DNA of 12,636 nt from Pseudomonadota bacterium (lineage in GTDB: Bacteria > Pseudomonadota > Alphaproteobacteria > Caulobacterales > Aquidulcibacteraceae), in NCBI GenBank assembly GCA_023410295.1, contig JAEYPY010000163.1, forward strand, positions 1 through 12,636. The letters are read 5' to 3'. Shown piece after piece: positions 7,266-12,636 of the stretch (positions within the stretch are counted from its first letter, which is position 1; every line of letters begins with the position of its first letter). The notes beneath the pieces are model-generated. The model saw nothing but the letters and a program-made list of their open reading frames with translations, was not told the origin of the DNA and did not search any database. Position numbers and translations under genes: made by a program.

Positions 7266-8351
7266 CTACTCCCTCGCCCCCAGAAACGGCAACGGATCGA
7301 CGGCCGCACTGCCTTGGCGGACCTGAAACAAGAGGCGCACGCGCCCGTCGCTGCGGGACCCTAGCTCGGCGATCGGCTGGCCGGCGCGCACGCGCGCACC
7401 TTCAGCCACCAGCGCGCGGCGGGTGTGGGCGTAGGCGGTCACGTAATTGTCAGCGTGGCGGATCAGGACAAGCGTGCCGTAGGCCGGCAGGTCATCGCCG
7501 GCATAGACGACGTCGCCATCGGCGGCGGCGACGATGCGATCGCCTTCGCGGCCGGCGATCTCGATGCCATCGAGGCGCTGGCCGTTCGGTTGTGCTCCGT
7601 AACGCGCCGCCAACTCGCCGCGCAGCGGCCACTGAAAGCGGCCATCGCCTCGCGGGAGAGGCGCCGTTGGCGTTTCCGTGTTCGATGCAACGGGCGCAGG
7701 CGCCGGGACCTCATACGCACGCGCTATTGCCGGCAGCACGATGCGTTGGCCGGGCCGCACCTCGTAAGGCGGCTGCATGCGGTTGAGCAGCGCCAGCGAA
7801 CGCGGATCGACATGATAGCGCTGCGCCACGTCTTCAAAGCTTTCGCCCCGCGCGACGGTGTGAATCCGTGGTGGCGGCAGACGCAATTCCTGGCCGGCGC
7901 TCAACGTGTACGGCGGTTCGAGATTGTTCTGATCAATGAGCGCGCGCAGCGGCGCCTGGTAAGTGGTGGCGATGTCGTAGAGCGACTCGTTGGCGCGAAC
8001 GCGATGCGCGCGCGGCAGATTGGCGGGATCATAGGGCTGCACGTCTTCTGGCCGCAGCGCGTAGGCCGAGAGCGGCGTGCCCTCGCCATCGGCCCAGTTG
8101 GGCGATGCTTGCGCCGGTGCGGAGCGCGGCGTTTCCCGCTGCGGCTCGGGCGGAGGCTCCTCCGTGCGCGCGGGTTCGACGGGACGGCCACCGCGATATT
8201 CGATCCGCGGCGCGCCTGTTTCGCCGCGCTGGTTCGTCACGGGTTCGCGTGCGCGCTGTGCAACGCTATCGCCGCCGCCGTAGGAAATCGGCGCGGGCTG
8301 CGCGGAGGCGCACCCAGTCAGGAAGACGGCCAACAAAACACCGCGGCGCAT
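7266..8351 (-). CDS. LysM/M23 (LytM) domain lipoprotein, NlpD-like, with degenerate zinc site
   Basis: 361 residues from ATG 8351. MRRGVLLAVFLTGC gives a short lipoprotein signal with acylated Cys14 (lipobox LTGC). A Pro/Glu/Arg-rich linker runs to about 110. Two LysM motifs follow, at about 116-161 (HRVRANESLYDIATTY...) and 164-208 (HTVARGESFEDVAQRYHV...). The LytM domain spans about 249-358. Canonical zinc ligands are replaced: the HxxxD site reads LDGIE (His to Leu, Asp to Glu), and the final HxH reads RLL (in RLLFQVR). Only the YAHT histidine remains. By analogy with NlpD/EnvC it is probably a non-hydrolytic activator of cell-wall amidases, anchored in the outer membrane and bound to peptidoglycan. 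A TTG at 8387 would add 12 residues; I prefer the ATG because it puts the basic residues next to the signal core. Follows pcm by 45 bp, as in the classical surE-pcm-nlpD order. Confidence 0.88.
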   Translation of the reverse strand: MRRGVLLAVFLTGCASAQPAPISYGGGDSVAQRAREPVTNQRGETGAPRIEYRGGRPVEPARTEEPPPEPQRETPRSAPAQASPNWADGEGTPLSAYALRPEDVQPYDPANLPRAHRVRANESLYDIATTYQAPLRALIDQNNLEPPYTLSAGQELRLPPPRIHTVARGESFEDVAQRYHVDPRSLALLNRMQPPYEVRPGQRIVLPAIARAYEVPAPAPVASNTETPTAPLPRGDGRFQWPLRGELAARYGAQPNGQRLDGIEIAGREGDRIVAAADGDVVYAGDDLPAYGTLVLIRHADNYVTAYAHTRRALVAEGARVRAGQPIAELGSRSDGRVRLLFQVRQGSAAVDPLPFLGARE

Positions 8352-8396
8352 CGCGCGAGCATCGGGCAGAATCGGGTACGGCCGCAATTCGCGGAC

Positions 8397-9035
8397 TCAC
8401 TCCGACTGGGGTTCGCCCTCTTCGACGCCCCGTTCCAGCGGCGCGAACCGGATCGGTCCCAGATCTTCGCGCGCACCGTTCCGATAGCGGATCAAGCGCT
8501 GCGCATCGGCGTCGCCGAGCGGGGCGATCAGGACGCCGTCGGGTTTCAGCTGTTCGATCAGCGCTGGCGGCAGATCGGCCAAGGCCGCGTTGACGACGAT
8601 GCGGTCGTAGGGGGCTTCATCTTTCCAGCCATCGAACCCATCGGCGGCGTGCACATAGGTGCGCATGAGCCGCGCCGAACCGATGTTCGCGCGCGCGCCG
8701 GCGGCGAGATCGCGCCAGCGCTCGAGGCTGATCACTTTGTGTGCGAGCACCGAGATGACCGCGGCCTGGAAACCCGAACCCGTGCCGATTTCCAGCACCA
8801 CATCGTTGGGCTGGGGATCGAGCGCGGCGACGACACGGGCGATCACGGAAGGCTTCGTCATCGCCTGGCCGTGCGCGAGCGGCAGGCCGACATCGTCGAG
8901 CGCGAGGCCGTCGAGATGTTCGGGCGCATAGTGCGTGCGCGGCGTGCGCTCGAGCGCGGAAAGGATGCGCGCGTCAGTTATGCCCGTCTGGCGCATCTCG
9001 AGCACGAAGCGCATGAGCCGGGCGGGATCGGTCAC
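8397..9035 (-). CDS. pcm: Protein-L-isoaspartate O-methyltransferase
   Basis: 212 residues. It methylates isoaspartyl residues in damaged proteins, using S-adenosylmethionine, to start their repair. Evidence: HGQAMTKPSVIARVVAAL (about 55-72), equivalent to the family's GQTISQPYIVA segment; the SAM-binding motif VLEIGTGSGFQAAV (80-93); and the acidic strand end VISLERW (101-107). Later come YDRIVVNAALADLPPALIEQLKPDGVLIAPLG and a terminal RFAPLERG. The start is GTG 9035, and its first bases overlap the surE stop (GTGA, 9032-9035), so translation is coupled to surE. Confidence 0.95.
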   Translation of the reverse strand: MTDPARLMRFVLEMRQTGITDARILSALERTPRTHYAPEHLDGLALDDVGLPLAHGQAMTKPSVIARVVAALDPQPNDVVLEIGTGSGFQAAVISVLAHKVISLERWRDLAAGARANIGSARLMRTYVHAADGFDGWKDEAPYDRIVVNAALADLPPALIEQLKPDGVLIAPLGDADAQRLIRYRNGAREDLGPIRFAPLERGVEEGEPQSE

Positions 9036-9820
9036 GCGCCAGCCTTGGGTGGCGCGCCGCCGAGCACGCCTTTGAGATCGTTGATTGTCGGCATGTGCGT
9101 GAGATCGACGTGCAACGGCGTGACGGCGATGCGACCCTCATAGATGGCGCGCAAATCTGTGCCTTCGGGCGGATTGGAAAGTTTGCCGCGGAAACCGAGC
9201 CAGAAATACGCGCCGCCGCGCGGATCGGTGCGCTTGTCGGCGTAGATGATGTGCTGGTCACGTTTGCCCTGCGTGGTCACTTCCACTTGCCTCACCTGAT
9301 CGGGCGGGAGGTCGGGGAAGTTGACGTTCATCAGCACGTCTTTCGGCCAGCCCTGCTCCAAGAGCTTGCCGACAATGCCAGGGCCGTAGGTCTCCGCCGT
9401 CTCCCAGGGGATTGCCGCTTCTTCGCCGCGAAAGCCGCGCGCCTGGCTGAGCGCAATGGCGGGAATGCCGAGCTGCATTCCTTGCATGGCGCCGGCGATG
9501 GTGCCGGAGAAGGTGACGTCCTCAGCGATGTTCTGACCGCGATTGACGCCGGAGAGCACGAGATCGGGCGGCGGGCCTTGAATGAGATGCTCCACGCCGA
9601 GCAGCACGCAATCGGTCGGCGTGCCGAGCACGGCGAAGCGTTTTTCATCGACCTCGCGCACGCGGATGGGCGCAGTCAACGTCAGCGCGCGCGAGGCGCC
9701 GGAATGTTCCTGCTCGGGCGCTATGACCCAGACATCGTCGCTGAAGGTGCGCGCAATCTTCTCCAGCACGGCAAGGCCGGTGGCGTGGATGCCGTCGTCA
9801 TTGGTACAGAGGATGCGCAT
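9032..9820 (-). CDS. surE: 5'/3'-nucleotidase SurE
   Basis: 262 residues from ATG 9820. SurE is a metal-dependent nucleoside monophosphate phosphatase. The metal-binding residues are visible: Asp8-Asp9 in MRILCTNDDG, Ser40 in APEQEHSGAS, and Asn93 in LVLSGVNRGQN. The stretch AEDVTFSGTIAGAMQG is also characteristic. I chose ATG 9820 because family members begin MRIL-TNDDG; a TTG at 9832 would add four residues partly encoded by the adjacent repeat. No purine-rich ribosome binding site is visible before the ATG, because the region upstream is the heptad repeat. Overlaps pcm by four bases. The surE-pcm-nlpD order is widely conserved. Confidence 0.96.
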   Translation of the reverse strand: MRILCTNDDGIHATGLAVLEKIARTFSDDVWVIAPEQEHSGASRALTLTAPIRVREVDEKRFAVLGTPTDCVLLGVEHLIQGPPPDLVLSGVNRGQNIAEDVTFSGTIAGAMQGMQLGIPAIALSQARGFRGEEAAIPWETAETYGPGIVGKLLEQGWPKDVLMNVNFPDLPPDQVRQVEVTTQGKRDQHIIYADKRTDPRGGAYFWLGFRGKLSNPPEGTDLRAIYEGRIAVTPLHVDLTHMPTINDLKGVLGGAPPKAGA

Positions 9821-9825
9821 GCCGT

Positions 9826-9855
9826 TAGGCAATAGGCAGTCGGTAGTGGGCAGTA
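9826..9855. repeat. Second heptad repeat copy, directly upstream of surE
   Basis: On the plus strand the units are TAGGCAA, TAGGCAG, TCGGTAG, TGGGCAG; on the minus strand they read as steps of ACTGCC(T/C/G). The same unit and the same orientation relative to the next gene are seen in the left arm at 3380-3410. No opposite arm is apparent here. The repeat fills the space where the surE ribosome binding site would be expected. Confidence 0.8.
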
Positions 9856-9908
9856 AAGCGAAGCTTCCCGCCGATCCTCACTGACGAGTGCGTACCGCCT
9901 CGCTCCCC

Positions 9909-10319
9909 CTACTTCCACGCCCCCAAAATCGCGCCGGCGACGGCGTGTGTCAGCAGGAAATGCAGGCTGTCGAGGCCGAGAAGTTCGGTCGGTTCACCCG
10001 GATAGGCGCTGTAGACCCAGCCATACATGCGCGCGGCGATGGAGAAGAGGAGCGCCATCAGAAGCCCGGTCGTCAGCCCTCCCATGACGCCCGGCGCGTC
10101 GCGCCACTTCACTGCGAATGAGAGTCCAACGGCTTGCAGCACCGGCATCACCAGCATGAACAGCATGCGGCCATTGTCTTTCTCGGCGTTGGTCGGATCG
10201 ATGCCCATCCAGCCAATCCACGCCTCGGCGAACAGCACCGCGTAGATCAGGAACCCGATCAGCCAGATCGCAATCGCCGCGACGATGATCGCAAGCACGT
10301 TGTGGCCCATGACGCGCAT
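9909..10319 (-). CDS. DUF1761 family small membrane protein
   Basis: 136 residues with four hydrophobic segments (about 8-30, 51-69, 78-96, 116-134). The sequence IWLIGFLIYAVLFAEAWIGWMGI followed by a short loop and MLFMLVMPVLQAVGLSFAV fits the DUF1761 family, which has no assigned function. ATG 10319 is preceded by a strong purine-rich site (GGGGAGGAGAG on the minus strand). An ATG three codons later is possible but has poorer spacing. It stands alone: 111 bp after DUF2155 and about 90 bp before surE. The strong ribosome binding site contrasts with its neighbour surE. Confidence 0.8.
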   Translation of the reverse strand: MRVMGHNVLAIIVAAIAIWLIGFLIYAVLFAEAWIGWMGIDPTNAEKDNGRMLFMLVMPVLQAVGLSFAVKWRDAPGVMGGLTTGLLMALLFSIAARMYGWVYSAYPGEPTELLGLDSLHFLLTHAVAGAILGAWK

Positions 10320-10430
10320 AGCGCTCTCCTCCCCTCAAATGAGGCGCAGAAAATGCGCTGAGTCCGCGTGCATGCAGCGGACCGGGTGCGGAATGGAGTG
10401 GTGGTTACGTTCCTGGACGCGCGGTCCAAG
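10320..10430. other. Intergenic region with two perfect small hairpins
   Basis: No gene is seen. GCGCA-GAAAA-TGCGC (10344-10358) and GTCCGC-nine-base loop-GCGGAC (10362-10382; the loop includes the palindrome TGCATGCA) are perfect stems. On the minus strand the second stem is followed a few bases on by TTTT, within the first stem's loop, so together they could end the NDUFA12-mlaD-DUF2155 transcript. The T-run is short and the case is weak. Confidence 0.4.
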
Positions 10431-10799
10431 TCACGCGCGGCAGTCGATGGCCCAGATGTCGTAGGTGGGGTGATCGACGGCGTTGAGGCCGGGGCTCGAG
10501 GCGAACAGCCAGCCGTGGAAGATTTCGCGCCGTTCGCTTTCCTCACCTTCGCGCACCGGCGGATTGTCTATCACTTCAACATAGATGCGCACTTCCGGCG
10601 TCTCTTCCGGCGCGCTCTTGTGACAGGCGCGCGCGGTGACTTCGAGCGAGCCGATGCGCGCGGGGCGATTCACGGTCAGCGTGTAATCGTGGGCGTGGCC
10701 CGTCACCTTATCGAGGCCGCGGATCACAGCGCGCTGCGCGTAGGCGGGCGTCGCGAGCGCAGCGGCGAAAACGAGCGCAGCAAGGGCGGTACGGATCAT
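10431..10799 (-). CDS. DUF2155 family exported protein
   Basis: 122 residues with a signal peptide (MIRTALAALVFAAALATPAYAQ) and a small soluble domain. Family signatures are GLDKVTGHAHDYTLTVNRPARIGSLEVTARACHKSAPEETP, the WLFASSPGLNAVDHPTYDIWAIDC terminus, and the two cysteines in these segments (ACHK and IDC), which could form a disulfide. DUF2155 is found mainly in alphaproteobacteria, often next to NDUFA12 and MlaD-type genes; its function is unknown. It would act in the periplasm. ATG 10799 overlaps the stop of the MCE gene (ATGA, 10796-10799), so translation is coupled. Confidence 0.9.
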   Translation of the reverse strand: MIRTALAALVFAAALATPAYAQRAVIRGLDKVTGHAHDYTLTVNRPARIGSLEVTARACHKSAPEETPEVRIYVEVIDNPPVREGEESERREIFHGWLFASSPGLNAVDHPTYDIWAIDCRA

Positions 10800-11275
10800 G
10801 GAGCGGGTTCCTCGGAAGCGCCGGAATCCCCCTGCCCCTGCGCGAAGCTTGCAAACAATGTGAGAAGATCGACCGCTCCTTGCGTGTTCGGAATCTCGCC
10901 GCCCGCAGGCAGCGCGTCCATGCCCGCAGGCTCGATCGCGACATAGGCGCCGCCAAGCAGACCATCGCTGGCGATGCGCGCGGTGGAATCGTCGAGCACT
11001 TCGACGCCTTCGTTGATGTTCAGTGTGAGGCGCGCGAGATAGGTATCGCTGTCGAGCGCCACATCGCGCACGACGCCGACCTTCACGCCGGAGACGCGAA
11101 CATCCGAGCCGACAGCGATGCCGTCAACGCGCTGAAAGCGTGCGGTCAGATCATAGCCGCGCCCTGTACTGGCTTGGCCCGCTTGCGCCGCGGCGAAGAC
11201 GAAGAAGCCCACGGCCACGACCGCAACGACCGCGCCCAGGATGGTTTCGCCCCAGCGCTCGAAATTGATGCTCAC
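10796..11275 (-). CDS. MlaD-type MCE domain protein (phospholipid transport substrate-binding subunit)
   Basis: 159 residues: one membrane anchor (11-30, TILGAVVAVVAVGFFVFAAA), then an MCE domain at about 38-116. The domain shows YDLTARFQRVDGIAVGSDVRVSGVKVGVVRDVAL and ARIASDGLLGGAYVAIEPAG. A short Gly/Ser/Glu-rich tail follows. MlaD proteins form hexamers in the inner membrane facing the periplasm and move phospholipids between membranes with MlaE/MlaF. Those partner genes are not in this window. The start is GTG 11275, overlapping the NDUFA12 stop (GTGA, 11272-11275). Naming it mlaD is reasonable by domain, but orthology to the E. coli gene is not shown. Confidence 0.92.
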   Translation of the reverse strand: MSINFERWGETILGAVVAVVAVGFFVFAAAQAGQASTGRGYDLTARFQRVDGIAVGSDVRVSGVKVGVVRDVALDSDTYLARLTLNINEGVEVLDDSTARIASDGLLGGAYVAIEPAGMDALPAGGEIPNTQGAVDLLTLFASFAQGQGDSGASEEPAP

Positions 11276-11682
11276 GACGTGCGCTCCTCCGAATCGCCTG
11301 GGCTCCAGGCTTCGTAGTCGGAGCTTGACGGCTGCCTAACGCCGCCGCGCGCGAGCGAGCCCTTCGGGCGATAGGCGTAGCGCGTGCCGGTGAGGTTCGG
11401 CACGTGCGGTTTTTCCCACTTCTGGCGCTTCAGCGGCGCGACCGTGGGCGGGCTTTCGAACGTGTGGTGCAGCCAGCCGTGCCAATCGGGCGAAACACGC
11501 GAGGCTTCGGCAAGACCCTTGTAAATCACGTAGCGACGCTTGCGCCCGTCCAGGCTTGGACGGCGCTCTTCGTAGTAACGGTTGCCTTGTTCATCCTCGC
11601 CCACGAACACCCCGCGACGGCCGACATCGAACAGGGTCCCTAAGGTGGCCCCGTTCCACCAAGTGAAAATCCGCTTGAGCAT
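11272..11682 (-). CDS. NDUFA12-type accessory subunit of NADH:ubiquinone oxidoreductase (complex I)
   Basis: 136 residues. NGATLGTLFDVGRRGVFVGEDEQGNRYYEER at the N-terminus and RRYVIYKGLAEASRVSPDWHGWLHHTFESPP in the middle are the family hallmarks. The C-terminal part (NLTGTRYAYRPKGSL) is basic and Pro/Ser-rich. NDUFA12 (B17.2) is an accessory subunit on the peripheral arm of complex I, shared by mitochondria and alphaproteobacteria. ATG 11682 starts LKRIFTWWNGATLGT. A GGAGA lies about 14 bases upstream, farther than usual. It is the first gene of the overlapped NDUFA12-mlaD-DUF2155 unit; the main complex I genes are elsewhere. Confidence 0.94.
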   Translation of the reverse strand: MLKRIFTWWNGATLGTLFDVGRRGVFVGEDEQGNRYYEERRPSLDGRKRRYVIYKGLAEASRVSPDWHGWLHHTFESPPTVAPLKRQKWEKPHVPNLTGTRYAYRPKGSLARGGVRQPSSSDYEAWSPGDSEERTS

Positions 11683-11892
11683 GGGCGTTTATGTGTCTCC
11701 AGGGAGGCCAGATTCTGCTGCCCGCTGAATCAAAGGCGGCGCTGGCGGCGCGCAATATGACGAAGCGACTTATCCCCGTCCAGTGCGCTTACGAAACAAT
11801 TACTTGGGGTTATCCACGCCTCATACCTACTAAATATTGATTGCGTGCCCGAAGCAAGGCTATCTTGTCCTACCTTCAGGGGAAGCTTGCCC
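11683..11892. promoter_or_regulatory. Divergent intergenic region with two DnaA-box-like nonamers and an AT-rich patch
   Basis: TTATCCCCG (11770-11778) and TTATCCACG (11810-11818) match the DnaA box TTATCCACA at seven and eight of nine bases. They have the same orientation and lie 40 bp start to start, near four helical turns. The stretch from 11821 to 11845 is AT-rich for this genome (includes TAAATATTGATT). A plus-strand promoter candidate for the gene at 11893 is TTGATT (11837-11842) with TATCTT (11861-11866), 18 bases apart. I found no convincing minus-strand promoter for NDUFA12, though one must lie here. No ORF is supported. Confidence 0.45.
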
Positions 11893-12636
11893 ATGGCTCA
11901 CGACACCGATCTCGACGCGCCCATCCTGGCCGAAGCGCCGGAAGGCTGGAGCGAAGCGATGGCTCAGGCCGCGGCGGAAGCAGGCCTCGTGCTCGAAACC
12001 CCCGAGGGGCCGAGCGTCAGCGCAGCCATCGCCCGGCTCTGCGAGCGCATCCACGCCTGGGCCGAGGACGGCGAACTGGCGGGTGAGCTGGCCGAGCTTC
12101 TAAAGGCCGGCAAGGTCATGCTGGATCCGCCGCTTATCCGCGCTGCGCTTTCACCGGGCGCCGAGCTCACGACATCGGTGGCGCTGATCCACTGGCCACG
12201 CGAAGCGCGTGAGGAATTGCAGGCGATCGCTCGGGCGCAGACGCTGCTAGCGGCGGGCGCCAAGCTCGGTATCGCCGGCGCGCCTTCGCAAGCGGCGCTC
12301 GATGCGCTCGATGCGGCCGCGCGCATGGCGTCACCCAGCGGCGGCGGCGGCGGCGCAGCGGTGCTGGTGCGACCTGACGCGCACGCCGCGGCGCAGCTTA
12401 TTGCCGACGACGCGGCGCGCACACGTGCGAGCACGGCGCTGAGCGCAGGCGCACGCGCGCTCGACGCAGTGCTGGCGGAGCTGGCGATTGAAGCGGTGCG
12501 CAACGGGCTCAATGCCGATCATGGCGGCGTCCGGCGCAAGGCGGCGGCTGCGCGTCTCGCCGGCGCGCCGGACAGCGATATTTTGAGCGCGCTTTCCGGC
12601 GTCGCCGCGCGCGGCGCTTATAGCGCAGCGCTCGAC
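11893..12636 (+). CDS. Unidentified Ala-rich protein, truncated by the window end
   Basis: The frame is open from ATG 11893 to the end of the window (248 residues, no stop), with GC-rich third positions. A good ribosome binding site, AGGGGAAG (11878-11885), stands seven bases before the ATG. The start reads MAHDTDLDAPILAEAPEGWSEAMAQAAAEAG. There is no signal peptide or membrane segment, so it is probably cytoplasmic. It is mostly alpha-helical and about a quarter alanine. Notable parts are a five-glycine linker near residue 150, coded by repeated GGC (about 12338-12355), and a helical segment AIEAVRNGLNADHGGVRRKAAAARLAGAPDSDILSAL. I do not recognise a family. A distant relation to proteins of the ribonucleotide reductase/TSCPD type crossed my mind but is not supported by any motif here. 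Confidence 0.72.
   Translation, partial: MAHDTDLDAPILAEAPEGWSEAMAQAAAEAGLVLETPEGPSVSAAIARLCERIHAWAEDGELAGELAELLKAGKVMLDPPLIRAALSPGAELTTSVALIHWPREAREELQAIARAQTLLAAGAKLGIAGAPSQAALDALDAAARMASPSGGGGGAAVLVRPDAHAAAQLIADDAARTRASTALSAGARALDAVLAELAIEAVRNGLNADHGGVRRKAAAARLAGAPDSDILSALSGVAARGAYSAALD

Noticed and set aside
7425..9143. Plus-strand open frame of over 570 codons opposite the LysM/M23, pcm and surE genes
   Set aside because: Spans three recognised genes on the other strand and shows no family features.
10417..10440. Direct repeat ACGCGCGG twice, 16 bp apart
   Set aside because: Short CG-rich words are common here; it overlaps the end of the DUF2155 gene and has no further copies or context.
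11770..11818. Replication origin
   Set aside because: Only two imperfect DnaA-box-like sites and a short AT-rich patch; no dnaA, parAB, hemE or other origin-associated genes in view.
11964..12512. Minus-strand Ser/Ala-rich frame opposite the last gene
   Set aside because: Low-complexity translation; the plus frame has a ribosome binding site, promoter candidate and stays open to the window end.

Overview
The window is high-GC DNA with dense gene packing, many GTG starts and 4-base stop/start overlaps. Its gene content (NDUFA12, DUF2155, NDUFAF6-like and MlaD-type genes, with surE-pcm-LysM/M23-yajC-secD-secF) points to an alphaproteobacterial chromosome, probably near Caulobacterales/Hyphomonadaceae. 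The lineage is inferred from gene content only. I see no phage, transposase, CRISPR or RNA gene. This is mostly core-genome territory for envelope biogenesis and protein export.

Layout. Positions 1-407 (+) hold the Pro/Glu/Ala-rich C-terminal end of a protein that begins before the window, possibly RNase E. Next come a periplasmic M48 metalloprotease with TPRs (491-1876, +) and a DsbA-family thiol oxidoreductase (1947-2669, +). The DsbA gene meets an oppositely oriented gene tail to tail, and both use the same CTAG for their stop codons.

From 9820 down to 2666 everything is on the minus strand, in transcription order: surE, pcm, a LysM/M23 lipoprotein (NlpD-like, with degenerate zinc ligands), yajC, secD, secF, a PuuD-like integral membrane protein, and an NDUFAF6-like squalene/phytoene-synthase-fold protein. 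A good sigma70-type promoter candidate lies just before yajC. Upstream of surE is a small DUF1761 membrane protein (9909-10319). Before that is a tightly overlapped minus-strand operon: NDUFA12 (11272-11682), an MlaD/MCE protein (10796-11275) and DUF2155 (10431-10799).

A 210-bp divergent intergenic region (11683-11892) carries two DnaA-box-like nonamers and an AT-rich patch. It separates that operon from an Ala-rich plus-strand gene (11893 to window end) that I cannot identify.

Together the genes serve Sec export (YajC/SecD/SecF), periplasmic folding and quality control (DsbA-like, M48), wall and lipid maintenance (NlpD-like, MlaD), repair and stationary-phase functions (SurE, Pcm), and complex I (NDUFA12, NDUFAF6-like).

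The least ordinary feature is a heptad-periodic tandem repeat, unit roughly AYTGCCT. It occurs twice, each time pressed against the 5' end of a minus-strand gene (3380-3447 before and into the NDUFAF6-like gene; 9826-9855 before surE). At the first copy it forms an inverted pair and appears to supply the start codon and first residues of the downstream protein. I found no convincing evidence of a wholly new multi-gene system.
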